Origin: Gammaproteobacteria bacterium
GTDB lineage: Bacteria; Pseudomonadota; Gammaproteobacteria; Steroidobacterales; Steroidobacteraceae
Direction of reading: 5' to 3'
Assembly: GCA_028870275.1 (NCBI GenBank)
Contig: JAGWPY010000057.1
Span: 1 to 64,000 of the forward strand
Length of the DNA stretch: 64,000 bases
The translations under genes were made by a program, and so were the position numbers. The first letter of the stretch is position 1; each line of letters opens with the position of its first letter. Positions 1 through 10,310 of the stretch are shown one piece after another. The notes under the pieces are model-generated. The model had not been told where the DNA came from, ran no database searches, and saw only the letters and a list, made by a program, of their open reading frames with translations.

Positions 1-689
1 GCGCCGACGCGGATCACATTGAAGGTGTCGCCGACCTGGGCGGATCCCTTGAACCCGCGCGCGTAGACCGTGTTGCCCTGGGCGAAGGCCACGTGCCCGT
101 CGAGCGCGGCCAGCAGATAGGGCGCGCCATGGATTTGTTCGCGTGTGAGCACGGTCGGCTTCGACATGAAGGACTGCACGGTCTCGTACGGGATCGTGCG
201 GATCGCTTCGGACAACGGCCGGCTGTGCACGCGGGGTTCGAGCCGCACCACGCCGCCGCGCTCGACGTCGGCGGGCAGGCCGCCGCGTTGCAGCACGAGC
301 TGCGGTCGACCGCCGACGTAGACCAGTCGCAGCGTGTCTCCGGGGTAGATCAGATGCGGATTGTGGATCTGCGGATTCGCCTGCCAGATCTCGGGCCAAT
401 GCCAGGGGTCGCGCAGGAACAGCTTGGCGATGTCCCAGAGCGTGTCGCCGCGCTTGACGACGTAGGAACTCGGCGCGTCGGCGGCGAGCGCCGGCCCGGA
501 CGCAGACTCATCAGCGGCGGCTGGCGCGCCGGTCGATCCCGGCGCGGCCGCGGCGGCCGCGTTCGCCGCCGATGGCGCCGGGTCGGTGCTGGCGCCCGAG
601 GCGCTGCCTGCGGCCAGCATGGCCGCGAGCAGCACGAGGCCCGCACGATGGATTGTGACCGATAGAGGCCGGATGGTCTGCGGCTGCAT
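1..689 (-). CDS. LysM peptidoglycan-binding domain protein (partial, runs off window edge)
   Basis: Minus-strand reading from ATG at 689 gives a signal-like N-terminus (MQPQTIRPLSVTIHRAGLVLLAAMLAAG) then SSYVVKRGDTLWDIAKLFLRDPWHWPEIWQANPQIHNPHLIYPGDTLRLV (LysM). Divergent from def, a common gammaproteobacterial arrangement. Confidence 0.85.
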   Translation of the reverse strand, partial: MQPQTIRPLSVTIHRAGLVLLAAMLAAGSASGASTDPAPSAANAAAAAAPGSTGAPAAADESASGPALAADAPSSYVVKRGDTLWDIAKLFLRDPWHWPEIWQANPQIHNPHLIYPGDTLRLVYVGGRPQLVLQRGGLPADVERGGVVRLEPRVHSRPLSEAIRTIPYETVQSFMSKPTVLTREQIHGAPYLLAALDGHVAFAQGNTVYARGFKGSAQVGDTFNVIRVG

Positions 690-894
690 TCGCGTTGCTC
701 CCTTGGGTCACCGACGCCGCGGTGATGGGCTGACTGATATACTGCGGGGCGACCGGGCGTGACTTTGACGTGGTGCGCGGTTTTCGGTCTTCGGTTGCAC
801 TGCGTTGGGCCCTGCCGTTCGCATTAAGTTAAGCAGTGGCGGAACTGTAGCAACATTCTTCGGCCAAAAACACGACATCTCTCTCATAACGTCG

Positions 895-1434
895 ATGACA
901 AAGCTCGCGATTCTCGAATATCCGGATCCCCGGCTGCGCACCAAGGCCGCGGCGATCGACCTCGTCGACGATGCCGTACGCCGGCTGGCCGACGACATGC
1001 TGGAGACGATGTACGCCTCCAAGGGCGTCGGTCTCGCCGCGACCCAGGTCGACGTGCACCGCCGGCTGCTGGTCGTCGACGTGAGCGCGGAGCACGATCA
1101 ACCGGTGGTGCTCATCAATCCGGAGATCCTCACGCGCGAGGCGCCGTCGAATTGCGAGGAGGGCTGCCTGTCGCTGCCCGGCATCTACGCCAACGTGGAA
1201 CGAGCGCAGAAGATACGCGTGCGGGCGCTCGGCCGGGATGGCCGGCCGTTCGAGATGCAGGCCGAGGGCCTCGCGGCGGTGTGTATCCAGCACGAAATGG
1301 ACCATCTCGAAGGCCGATTGTTCGTCGACTACCTGTCCGAACTCAAGCGGCAGATGATCCGCCGGCGTCTCGCCAAGGAGCGCAGGCAACGTCCGGCGGG
1401 CCGCGAGGACCGATCCCCGGCGCAGGCGAACTGA
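895..1434 (+). CDS. def: Peptide deformylase
   Basis: [18 protein letters not shown]...[10 protein letters not shown]...EEGCLSLPG...[17 protein letters not shown]: all three PDF motifs (GxGLAATQ, EGCLS, HEMDH). Start moved in from ORF 805. Confidence 0.97.
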   Translation: MTKLAILEYPDPRLRTKAAAIDLVDDAVRRLADDMLETMYASKGVGLAATQVDVHRRLLVVDVSAEHDQPVVLINPEILTREAPSNCEEGCLSLPGIYANVERAQKIRVRALGRDGRPFEMQAEGLAAVCIQHEMDHLEGRLFVDYLSELKRQMIRRRLAKERRQRPAGREDRSPAQAN

Positions 1435-1439
1435 GCGTC

Positions 1440-2405
1440 TTGGGCGCCGGGCAATCGCCGCTGCGGCTGGCGTTCGCGGGGACGCCCCGGTTCGCCGTAC
1501 CCTCGCTCGAGGCGCTGCACGCCGCCGGTCACCGGATCCTCGCGGTCTACACCCAGGCCGACCGGCCCGCGGGGCGGGGCCGGGCGCTGCAGCCGAGCGC
1601 GGTGAAGCTGCGCGCGCTCGCGCTCGGTCTGCGGGTCGAGCAACCCACGGGCTTTCGTGACGAAGAGACGATCGAGGGCCTGCGACGACTCGAGGTCGAC
1701 GCCTTCGTGGTCGTCGCCTATGGCCTGATCCTGCCCGCGGCAGCGCTGGCGATTCCCCGCCTGGGTTGCCTGAACGTCCACGCATCGCTCTTGCCGCGAT
1801 GGCGCGGCGCCGCGCCGATTCAGCGTGCCATCCTCGCCGGCGATCGCCTCACCGGCGTGTCCATCATGCGCATGGAGGCGGGCCTCGACACCGGCCCCGT
1901 GTACGCGCGCGCCGAACGGCCGATCGGCTTCGACGACGCGGGCACGCTCGGCGAGGCGCTCGCGAACCTCGGTGCGGCGAGTCTTTGCGCGACGCTCGGG
2001 GAGATTTCCGCCGGTCGCGCGGTCGCGGTCCCGCAGTCCGCCGAGGGCGTGACCTACGCGGCGAAAGTCGACAAGACCGAGGCCGCGATCGACTGGAGCG
2101 CCGATGCGGCGAGCATCGAGCGGCAGGTGCGCGCGTTCAATCCCTGGCCCGTGGCCGAGACCCGCTGGCGCGGCGAGCAGCTGCGCATCTGGGGCGCCGC
2201 CATTGCGCCCGACGGCGAAGCCGCACGGCCCGAAGATCCCGCGCCCGGTCGCATCCTCGCCGCGGATTCCCGCGGCGTCGAGGTCGCCTGCGGCCGCGGC
2301 CGGTTGCGGCTGTTGCGGGTGCAGCGCCCCGGCCGGCGCATCGTCGACGCCGTGCATCTCGGGCGCGCCGATTCGCTGGTCGGAGAGCGGCTCGGTCCGC
2401 CATGA
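1440..2405 (+). CDS. fmt: Methionyl-tRNA formyltransferase
   Basis: LRLAFAGTPRFAVPSLEAL...NVHASLLPRWRGAAPIQRAILAGD; follows def. TTG start at 1440 is tentative. Confidence 0.95.
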   Translation: MGAGQSPLRLAFAGTPRFAVPSLEALHAAGHRILAVYTQADRPAGRGRALQPSAVKLRALALGLRVEQPTGFRDEETIEGLRRLEVDAFVVVAYGLILPAAALAIPRLGCLNVHASLLPRWRGAAPIQRAILAGDRLTGVSIMRMEAGLDTGPVYARAERPIGFDDAGTLGEALANLGAASLCATLGEISAGRAVAVPQSAEGVTYAAKVDKTEAAIDWSADAASIERQVRAFNPWPVAETRWRGEQLRIWGAAIAPDGEAARPEDPAPGRILAADSRGVEVACGRGRLRLLRVQRPGRRIVDAVHLGRADSLVGERLGPP

Positions 2406-3724
2406 ACGCGGCGATCGCGGCCCGGTTGCCGGCGGCTCGCGCGGTCGCCGCGCTGCTGGCCGGGCGCGTAAGCCTCGATGCGGCTCTTCGCCAGGCGCTG
2501 GCGGGCGTTCGGGGCGCAGAGGCTTCCTCGGTCAAGTCGCTCAGCTTCGGTGCGGTTCGCGGCTACTACCGCCACGAAAAGCTGATCGCGATGCTCGCGC
2601 AGCAGCCGGGCCGCCGGCTCGATCCGTTCGTGCGCGCGCTGCTCTCGGTCGCGCTGTTCGAACTCGAGGATCGGCGCTCTCCGGAATACGCCGTCGTCGA
2701 CGCCGCGGTCGAGGTCGCCAAGGCGGGTCCGGCGCCGCGCGCCGCGGGTCTGGTCAATGCGCTGTTGCGACGCTACCTGCGTGAGCAGGGCGCGCTCATC
2801 GAGGCACTCGCGCGAGACCGTGCCGCGTTTCACGCATCGCCGGCCTGGCTCGAGGCCCGACTGCGCGAGGACTGGCCGCAGCGCACCGAGGAGGTGCTGG
2901 CCGCCCTCGACACGCAGGCGCCGATGTGGCTGCGCGTGAACGCGCGCCGCGGCGACGCCGCCGCCTACGCGGCCCGGCTGAGAGCCGAGGGAATCGGCTC
3001 GACTCCAGAGCCGCGGGTGCCGGGCGCGTTGCGTCTCGACCAGCCCTGCGAGGTCGATCGCCTGCCGGGCTTCGCCGAGGGTCTCGTGTCGGTGCAGGAC
3101 CTCGGCGCCCAGTGCGCAGGCGCTCTGCTCGCCCTCGCCCCCGGGCTCTCGGTACTCGACGCCTGCGCGGCCCCGGGCGGCAAGACCTCATCGATTGCCG
3201 AGCAGGCGCCCGGCCTCGGTCGTCTGGTCGCGGTCGATCTCGACCCCTTCCGTCTCGAGCGGGTGAGGGAGAATCTCGCCCGCGGCGGCCTCGCCGCCGA
3301 ACTCGTCGCGGCCGATGCGACGGCGCCGGAATCCTGGTGGGACGGGCGGCCGTTCGACCGCATCCTGCTCGATGCGCCCTGCTCCGGTCTCGGCGTGATC
3401 CGTCGCCACCCCGACATCCGCCTGCGCCGCACGCCGGCGGATCTCGAACGCATGCCCCGCCAGCAGGCCCGCCTGTTGCACGCGGCCTGGTCGATGCTCG
3501 CTCCGGGCGGGCGGCTGGTGTATGCGACCTGCAGCTGGGCCCGGGCCGAGAACCGCCACGTCGTCGAGTCGTTCCTCGCCGCGACCGGCGATGCCGAGGT
3601 ACTCGATCCGGCGCACGGGCCCCATTGGCCGGAGCTCGGGACGCCGGACGGTCCGGGCCGGCAGATCCTTCCGGGCGAGGCAGGCGCCGACGGCTTCTAT
3701 TATGCTGTCCTGACCAAGCGATGA
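2402..3724 (+). CDS. rsmB: 16S rRNA (cytosine(967)-C(5))-methyltransferase RsmB
   Basis: MNAAIAARLPAARAVAALL... with NusB-like N-terminus and SAM methyltransferase motifs DACAAPGGKTSSIAEQ, DAPCSGLGVIRRHPDIR, YATCSW. ATGA overlap with fmt. Confidence 0.95.
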   Translation: MNAAIAARLPAARAVAALLAGRVSLDAALRQALAGVRGAEASSVKSLSFGAVRGYYRHEKLIAMLAQQPGRRLDPFVRALLSVALFELEDRRSPEYAVVDAAVEVAKAGPAPRAAGLVNALLRRYLREQGALIEALARDRAAFHASPAWLEARLREDWPQRTEEVLAALDTQAPMWLRVNARRGDAAAYAARLRAEGIGSTPEPRVPGALRLDQPCEVDRLPGFAEGLVSVQDLGAQCAGALLALAPGLSVLDACAAPGGKTSSIAEQAPGLGRLVAVDLDPFRLERVRENLARGGLAAELVAADATAPESWWDGRPFDRILLDAPCSGLGVIRRHPDIRLRRTPADLERMPRQQARLLHAAWSMLAPGGRLVYATCSWARAENRHVVESFLAATGDAEVLDPAHGPHWPELGTPDGPGRQILPGEAGADGFYYAVLTKR

Positions 3725-4329
3725 ACCCGAATCCTGCACGCCATCCACGCGCCTCGCGAGCGGTCCGCCGAGCCGGAATGCCGCTGGCCGCGTTGCTGTG
3801 CTTGCTGGGGGCCGCGGTGGCGTTCGCCGACGGCCTCGAGGGCGATTTCGTGGTTCGCAGCGCCGACCTCGCGGTGCGAGAGGGCGTCTACCGGCTCGAT
3901 GCGAACTTCGACCTGCCGATCGGCGAGGCGGTGCGGCGGGGTCTCGCGGACGGCGTGCCGCTCACGCTTGAAGTCGATTTCTCGCTGAAGCGCGTGCGGC
4001 GCTTCCTGCCGGACGCCGACGTCGCCGACCTCGCGCAGCGCTATCAGCTGCAGTACAACGCCGTGAGCGCGCATTACGTGCTGCGCAACGACAACAGCGG
4101 ACAACAGGAATCCCTGCCGACGCTCGACGCGGCGATCGCCGAGCTGTCCCGGATCCGCGGCCTTCCCGTGCTCGACAAGTCGCTGGTGCCCGCAGGCCCG
4201 CGTTACGAGGCGAGCGTTCGCGCCAGGATCGACTACGGCGCCGTGCCGCTCACGCTCAGGATCCTGATGTTCTGGGTCAACGAATGGCACCGCGAGAGCG
4301 ACTGGTACACGTGGACGCTACGACCGTAG
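3721..4329 (+). CDS. DUF4390 domain-containing protein
   Basis: C-terminal part of ORF 2926..4329, MNPNPARHPRASRAVRRAG...; signal peptide; position between rsmB and ntrY-like kinase is the usual DUF4390 context. Confidence 0.8.
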   Translation: MNPNPARHPRASRAVRRAGMPLAALLCLLGAAVAFADGLEGDFVVRSADLAVREGVYRLDANFDLPIGEAVRRGLADGVPLTLEVDFSLKRVRRFLPDADVADLAQRYQLQYNAVSAHYVLRNDNSGQQESLPTLDAAIAELSRIRGLPVLDKSLVPAGPRYEASVRARIDYGAVPLTLRILMFWVNEWHRESDWYTWTLRP

Positions 4330-6536
4330 CGCGCCGGTACGGCGCCACCCTGCTCGGCGGCGTGGGCGTCGCCCTCTGGCTCGTCGCACTGCTGCTGCTC
4401 GGATCGGCGGCGCAGAACTCCGAGAAATTCGACCGCTGGTTGCCCTGGATCCTGCTGATCAACATCGCCGGCCTGCTGACCTTGTGTGCGATGCTGGTCG
4501 GCAAACTGCTCGCACTGGTGCGCGAGTACCGTCGTCATGTGCCCGGTTCGCGGCTGAAGGCGCGCACCGTGGCGGTCTTCAGCGCGCTCGCGGTCGGACC
4601 CATTCTGGTGGTGTTCTACTTCGCCCTGCAGTTCATGAACCGCAGCATCGACAGCTGGTTCGAGCTGGAGGTGAGCCAGGGACTGAAGGACACGCGCGAT
4701 CTGTCGCGGGCCGCCCTCGACGCCAGAGTGCGCGATTTCCAGCAGAACACCGCGGCCGTGGCTCATTCGCTCTCGGGGCTGTCCGATCTCGATCTGATCG
4801 CGACGCTCGATCGGGCCCGGCGCGAGAGCACCGCCATGGAGTTCACCGTGGTCGGGCCGAGCCTAAGGATCCTGGCGACGAGTTCCGACCGGCCGCTCGA
4901 TTCGGTGCCGCTGCCGGCGACCCAGGAGATGATGCTGCAGGTGCGCCGCGGGCGCTCCTACGCGAGCCTGGATACCGACTCCTCGGGCAGTTACGTGATC
5001 CGCGCGGCCTCGCCGATCGACACCAACGGAGACCCGGCCTCGCGCGTGCTGATCGCCCTGTATCCGGTGCCGGAGCAGCTCAGCGAGCTCGCCGACACGG
5101 TGCAGAGGTCCTATACGCAATATGCCAACCTCGTGCAGCTGCGGCGGCCGCTGAAGACCACGTTCATGTTGATCCTGAGCTTCGTCGTGCTGCTGTCGCT
5201 GCTGGCCGCGGTCTATGGCGCCTTCTTCGCCGCGCAGAGGCTGGTGCAGCCGGTGCAGGATCTGATCGCCGGGACCCGCGCGGTCGCGCGCGGCAACTAC
5301 GACACGCAGCTGCCCTTGCCCTCACGCGACGAGCTGGGATTCCTCGTGACCTCGTTCAACGAGATGACCAAGCGTCTGGCCCGCGCCCGTCTCGAGACCC
5401 GCCGCAGCCAGCAAGCGGTCGAAGCCGAGCGGGCCGGCCTCGCCGTGATCCTGGCGCGCCTGTCCACCGGCGTCGTGGCGCTCGAGGCCGATCTCGGCGT
5501 GCGCACCGCGAACCAGGCGGCGAGCGCGATCCTCGGGGTCGATCTCGAGGGGGCGACCGGCCGTCCCTTCGACGAAACGATCAGCGATGCGCCGTTCTTC
5601 CGCGCCTTTCTGGGCGCGGTGAAGCGTCGCATCGTCGCCGGGGACCGTGACTGGCGCGAGCAGCTCGAGTTGCCCTCGGACGCCGGCAGGCGGGTGCTCA
5701 TGTGCGCATGCACCCAGTTGCCCAAGGAGATCGGCGATTCCGGGGTGGTGCTGGTGTTCGACGACATCACCACCTTGCTGCAGGCGCAGCGCGACGCGGC
5801 CTGGGGAGAAGTGGCGCGCCGGCTCGCCCACGAGATCAAGAATCCCCTCACTCCGATCCAGCTGTCCGCGGAACGCATGCGGCGCAAGTTTCTCGGCAGC
5901 ATGAACCCGCAGGACGCCCAGGTTCTCGAGCGCGCGACCCACACGATCGTCGCGCAGGTCGATGCGATGAAGCAGATGGTCAACGCGTTCAGCGAATACG
6001 CCCGCGCACCCGATCTGCATTTCGCCCGCTTCGACCTGAATCAGCTGGTGACCGAGGTGGTCGAACTCTACCGGGCCCCGGCCTCCCAGGTCGACCTGCG
6101 CTTGCGGCTCGACCCGCAGCTTCCCGAGATCACCGCCGACCGCATGCGCATTCGCCAGATCCTCAACAATCTGGTCACCAATTCGCTGGAAGCCCTCGAG
6201 GGCCGCGATGCCGGCCGCGTCGAGGTCGAGACCCGGCTCGCGGACGAGGCGGGCAAGGCGGTCGCGGCGATCGTGGTCGCCGACAACGGCCCGGGATTTC
6301 AGCGGGACCTGATCGGCACGGTGTTCGATCCCTACGTGACCAGCAAGCCGAAGGGCACCGGACTCGGACTCGCCATCGTCAAGAAGATCGTCGAGGAACA
6401 CGGCGGTCGCATAGAAGCGGATAATCGGCCCGCGGGCGGAGCCCGGGTCAGGATCATGCTGCCGCTGGGCGAGACCGGCCGCCAGGCCGGTGTGCGTGAA
6501 CAGCGCAGGGGCGAACAGAGGAGAGAGCGCGTATGA
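4284..6536 (+). CDS. NtrY-like sensor histidine kinase
   Basis: N-terminal TM region, HAMP, PAS, H-box RRLAHEIKNPLTPIQLSAERMRRKF, HATPase NNLVTNSLEAL...DNGPGF...GTGLGLAIVKKIVEEHGG. Confidence 0.92.
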   Translation: MAPRERLVHVDATTVARRYGATLLGGVGVALWLVALLLLGSAAQNSEKFDRWLPWILLINIAGLLTLCAMLVGKLLALVREYRRHVPGSRLKARTVAVFSALAVGPILVVFYFALQFMNRSIDSWFELEVSQGLKDTRDLSRAALDARVRDFQQNTAAVAHSLSGLSDLDLIATLDRARRESTAMEFTVVGPSLRILATSSDRPLDSVPLPATQEMMLQVRRGRSYASLDTDSSGSYVIRAASPIDTNGDPASRVLIALYPVPEQLSELADTVQRSYTQYANLVQLRRPLKTTFMLILSFVVLLSLLAAVYGAFFAAQRLVQPVQDLIAGTRAVARGNYDTQLPLPSRDELGFLVTSFNEMTKRLARARLETRRSQQAVEAERAGLAVILARLSTGVVALEADLGVRTANQAASAILGVDLEGATGRPFDETISDAPFFRAFLGAVKRRIVAGDRDWREQLELPSDAGRRVLMCACTQLPKEIGDSGVVLVFDDITTLLQAQRDAAWGEVARRLAHEIKNPLTPIQLSAERMRRKFLGSMNPQDAQVLERATHTIVAQVDAMKQMVNAFSEYARAPDLHFARFDLNQLVTEVVELYRAPASQVDLRLRLDPQLPEITADRMRIRQILNNLVTNSLEALEGRDAGRVEVETRLADEAGKAVAAIVVADNGPGFQRDLIGTVFDPYVTSKPKGTGLGLAIVKKIVEEHGGRIEADNRPAGGARVRIMLPLGETGRQAGVREQRRGEQRRERV

Positions 6537-7894
6537 CCGCGTCGAGAATCTTGGTGGTCGATGACGAGGCCGACATCCGCGAGTTGTTGCGGGAGATCCT
6601 GACCGAGGAAGGCTATGAGGTCGAGGTCGCCTCCGGGGCCGCACAGGCGCGCGCGGCGCGCGCCGCCGGGGTGCAGGATCTCGTGCTGCTCGACATCTGG
6701 ATGCCGGATACGGATGGTATCTCGTTGCTGCGGGAATGGTCCGAGACCCGCGGCTACGACTGCCCGGTCGTGATGATGTCGGGACACGGCACTGTGGAGA
6801 CCGCGGTCGAGGCCACTCGCCTCGGCGCCTTCGATTTCGTCGAGAAGCCCCTGTCGCTCACCAAGCTGCTGCGCACCGTCGAGCGCGCTCTGGATGCCGG
6901 CCGGCGCAAGCGCATGGCGATGCGCGCCCAGCCTGGCACGCTCGCCGTGCCGATCGGCAAGGGCCGGGCAACCCAGTTGCTGCGCGAGCGCGTCCAGCAG
7001 GTCGCACCCAGCGCCTCGGCGGTGTTGTTCGTCGGCGAAGCGGGTTCCGGCCGCGAAGCCTACGCCCGCTACCTGCACAGCCTCAGCGCGCGCGCGGCGC
7101 GCCCGTTCACGGTCGTGGTCGCGGCGAGCCTCGCCGCCGATCCGGCGGCGGCGCTGTTCGGCACTTCGACCGAGGGTCGCATCGAGCCCGGTGTGCTGGA
7201 ACGCGCCGCGGGCGGCACGCTGTACCTGAACGGCATCGAGGATCTGAATGCCGAGGCGCAACGGCTGCTCATGGGCGCGATCGAGCAGCAGGGATACGTA
7301 CGCGTCGGCGGGGGCGATCGCCTGCCGCTCGATGTGCGCTGGGTGAGTTCGGCGCTGGAGGGGTTCGATCAGCGTCCTGGAGCCGAGCCGTTCCGCCGCG
7401 ACCTGTTCGCGTACCTGGGTGTGATCACCCTCAAGGTGCCGCCGTTGCGCGATTACGCCGAGGACGTGCCCGATCTGCTGCGCTACTACGTCGATCGTCT
7501 GGTCGACGATCAGCATCTGCCGCTGCGTCGCTTCAGCGTCGCCGCACAGAACCGGCTGCGCAACTATCCGTGGCCGGGCAACGTCGGCGAATTGAGAAAT
7601 CTCGTGCAGCGCGTGTTGATCCTCGGGCACGGTGAGGAGATCGGGCTCGAGGAGGTCGAGCGAGAGCTCGCCGAGAGACGCTCGGCGGACGAACCTCTGG
7701 TGAAACAGGACCTGCTCGCGCTTCCGTTGCGCGAGGCGCGCGAACAGTTCGAGCGCGCCTACCTCCAGCAGCAGCTCCTGCTCTGCAACGGCAAAGTGGG
7801 TCAGCTCGCCAAGCGGGTCGGTATGGAGCGTACCCACCTGTACCGGAAGCTCCGTGCGCTCGGCGTGGATTTCCGCCAGCTCGGCGAGGACTGA
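6533..7894 (+). CDS. NtrX-like response regulator with degenerate sigma-54 AAA+ domain
   Basis: Receiver RILVVDDEADIRELL...VLLDIWMPDTDG; AAA+-like region; Fis-type HTH at the C-terminus (VGQLAKRVGMERTHLYRKLRALG). Overlaps the ntrY-like gene by 4 bp. Confidence 0.9.
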   Translation: MTASRILVVDDEADIRELLREILTEEGYEVEVASGAAQARAARAAGVQDLVLLDIWMPDTDGISLLREWSETRGYDCPVVMMSGHGTVETAVEATRLGAFDFVEKPLSLTKLLRTVERALDAGRRKRMAMRAQPGTLAVPIGKGRATQLLRERVQQVAPSASAVLFVGEAGSGREAYARYLHSLSARAARPFTVVVAASLAADPAAALFGTSTEGRIEPGVLERAAGGTLYLNGIEDLNAEAQRLLMGAIEQQGYVRVGGGDRLPLDVRWVSSALEGFDQRPGAEPFRRDLFAYLGVITLKVPPLRDYAEDVPDLLRYYVDRLVDDQHLPLRRFSVAAQNRLRNYPWPGNVGELRNLVQRVLILGHGEEIGLEEVERELAERRSADEPLVKQDLLALPLREAREQFERAYLQQQLLLCNGKVGQLAKRVGMERTHLYRKLRALGVDFRQLGED

Positions 7895-7911
7895 GCCGCG
7901 GGTCGCGGGCT

Positions 7912-8493
7912 TCAGTCGCCGACCCGGATCACCAGAAAATCGACGTTCTCCCGCCGCAGCACGTCGCGCATGTGGTTCAAGGTCTTCAGGTCGGAGACCG
8001 GCCCGATGCGGATCCGGTGCCAGGTGTCGTCGTCGACCGTGACCTTCTGCACGGTCGATTCGATGCCCTGCAACGCGAGCTGCGCTCGGACCCGGTCCGC
8101 ATCGGCAAACCGCTTGTAGGCGCCGGCCTGCAGGACGTAGGTGCCGGGACGGGTTTCCGGCGCCAGCTTGAGGTCCGGTTTGACCTCGCGGGTCTTGGGC
8201 GGAACGACCACCTCGAAGCTCGGCAGCATCTTGTAGAAATCGTAGGACTGTTTCGGCGCCGCGGTTGCGCTCGCCACCGAGGCGGCGTGTCCGGCCGCGC
8301 CGACTCGGCCGTGCGGCTTGGTACGGGCGCCCGCCGCGGCCGGAGGAGCCGGTGGCGGAGCGCTCGGCCGGCGCTGCACGAAGTGCGCCACGACGGCGAC
8401 CGCGAGACCGACCGCCAGCCCGATCGCGAGTCCCGCTCCTCCGGACAGTCCGCCCTTGCGGTTCGGCCGCCTGGTCTTGTAGTCCCGGGTCAC
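7912..8493 (-). CDS. SPOR domain-containing membrane protein (FtsN/DedD-like)
   Basis: One N-terminal TM helix, C-terminal YVLQAGAYKRFADADRVRAQLALQGIESTVQKV (SPOR), next to argS. Confidence 0.88.
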   Translation of the reverse strand: MTRDYKTRRPNRKGGLSGGAGLAIGLAVGLAVAVVAHFVQRRPSAPPPAPPAAAGARTKPHGRVGAAGHAASVASATAAPKQSYDFYKMLPSFEVVVPPKTREVKPDLKLAPETRPGTYVLQAGAYKRFADADRVRAQLALQGIESTVQKVTVDDDTWHRIRIGPVSDLKTLNHMRDVLRRENVDFLVIRVGD

Positions 8494-8500
8494 GCGGCGC

Positions 8501-10267
8501 CTACATCGTGTCCGGGGCGGAGACGCCGAGCAGTTCGAGGCCGTTGCGGATCACGACCTGTGCGGCGCGCGCGAGCGCGATGCGCGCCTCGCGCAGTTCG
8601 GGATCCTCGACCAGGATCTGATGGGCGCTGTAGTTCGTGTGGAAGTCGTTGGCCAGATCCCTGAGGTAGTGGACCAGCAGATGCGGTGCACGCTGCAACG
8701 CGGCCTGCTCGACCATCTCCGGATAGGCGTTCAGGCGCTTGATCAGCGCCGCCTCCTGGGGTTCGGTCAGGCGGGCGAGGCCCGACAGGGCCCGTGCCTC
8801 GTCGTGTACCAAACCCCGCTCGCGCAACTGGCGCATCAGGCTGGCGACGCGCGCGTGCGCGTACTGGATGTAGTAGACCGGATTGTCGTTGGTGCGCGAG
8901 GTGGCCAGCTGCAGATCGAAGTCGAGGTGCTGGTCATTGCTGCGCATCACGTAGAACAGCCTGGCGGCGTCGTTGCCGACCTCCTTGCGCAGGTCGCGCA
9001 GCGTCACGAATTCCCCGGAACGCGTCGACATCTGCGCCTTCTCGCCGCCGCGATAGAGCGTGACGAACTGCACCAGCCGCACCTCGAAACATTCCGCCGG
9101 GCCGCCGAGAGCGGCGAGCGCCGCGCGCATCCGGGCGATGTAGCCGTGGTGGTCGGCGCCGAGCACGTACAGCAGACGCTGGTAGCCGCGGCCGAGCTTG
9201 TTGAAGATGTAGGCGATGTCGGACGCGAAGTAGGTCTTGATGCCGTTCTCGCGTACGACCACGCGGTCCTTCTCGTCGCCGAACTCCGTGCTGCGCAGCC
9301 ACAGCGCCCCGTCCTTGCGGTAGGCGTGTCCGGACTTCTCCAGCTGGACGAGGGCGCGCTCGATCGAGCCGTCGTCCGCGAGACTGCGCTCCGAGAACCA
9401 GCGGTCGAACCGCACGCCGAACTCGCGCAGGTCCTCCTTGATGTCGCCGAGGATGTCCGCCAGCGCGAAATCGAGCACCTGGCGGAAATGCTCGGCGCCG
9501 ATCAGGGCGCGCGCCCGGGCGATCACGGCGTCGACGTAGACGTCCTTGTCGCCTCCCTGAGCCTCGTCCGGCGGGAGGTCGCGGAACACCTCCGCGGCCG
9601 GCCGCCGCAGCGATTCACCGCGTGATCCGCGCAGCGCCTCGGCGATCGCGCGGATGTAATCGCCGCGGTAGCCGTTCGCGGGAAAGGTGAAACTCTCCCC
9701 GCAGCACTCGAGATACCGCAGCCAGGTGCTGGCGGCGAGGATCTCCATCTGGCGGCCGGCGTCGTTCACGTAATACTCGCGCGCGACCCGGAATCCCACC
9801 GCCTCGAGGAGGTTCGCGAGCGTCGCGCCGTAGGCCGCGTGACGGCCATGGCCCACGTGCAGAGGGCCGGTCGGATTCGCCGAGACGAACTCCACCTGCA
9901 CGGAGAGATTCCCGCCCAGCGTCGACCGGCCGTAGGCGGTGCCTTCGCGCAGGATCCGGGCGATCTCGGCGCGCATGGCCCCCTCGCGCAGGAAGAAATT
10001 GATGAACCCGGCCCCGGCCACTTCGATCTTGGCGATCTGTTCGTGGCCGGGCAGGGCCTCGATCAGCGCGCCGGCCAGCTTGCGCGGGTTCTGCCGGGAA
10101 GCCTTTGCGAGGCGCATCGCCAGATTGCTGGCGAAGTCGCCGTGAGCCGGGTCGCGTGCCCGTTCGACTTCGATCGGTTCGCTGCGCGCCGCCGCCGGCA
10201 CGAGTTCCGGCGGCAATGCCGCGAGCGCCCTTCGCAGCAGATCTTCGATCGTCTTCTTCACGCCCAT
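8501..10267 (-). CDS. argS: Arginyl-tRNA synthetase
   Basis: [19 protein letters not shown] (HIGH-like), [15 protein letters not shown] region, DALR-type C-terminus. Confidence 0.97.
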   Translation of the reverse strand: MGVKKTIEDLLRRALAALPPELVPAAARSEPIEVERARDPAHGDFASNLAMRLAKASRQNPRKLAGALIEALPGHEQIAKIEVAGAGFINFFLREGAMRAEIARILREGTAYGRSTLGGNLSVQVEFVSANPTGPLHVGHGRHAAYGATLANLLEAVGFRVAREYYVNDAGRQMEILAASTWLRYLECCGESFTFPANGYRGDYIRAIAEALRGSRGESLRRPAAEVFRDLPPDEAQGGDKDVYVDAVIARARALIGAEHFRQVLDFALADILGDIKEDLREFGVRFDRWFSERSLADDGSIERALVQLEKSGHAYRKDGALWLRSTEFGDEKDRVVVRENGIKTYFASDIAYIFNKLGRGYQRLLYVLGADHHGYIARMRAALAALGGPAECFEVRLVQFVTLYRGGEKAQMSTRSGEFVTLRDLRKEVGNDAARLFYVMRSNDQHLDFDLQLATSRTNDNPVYYIQYAHARVASLMRQLRERGLVHDEARALSGLARLTEPQEAALIKRLNAYPEMVEQAALQRAPHLLVHYLRDLANDFHTNYSAHQILVEDPELREARIALARAAQVVIRNGLELLGVSAPDTM

Positions 10268-10310
10268 CCGCTCTTGGTTCTTCGGGGTCCGGCAGTTTAC
10301 CCGAAACCGC

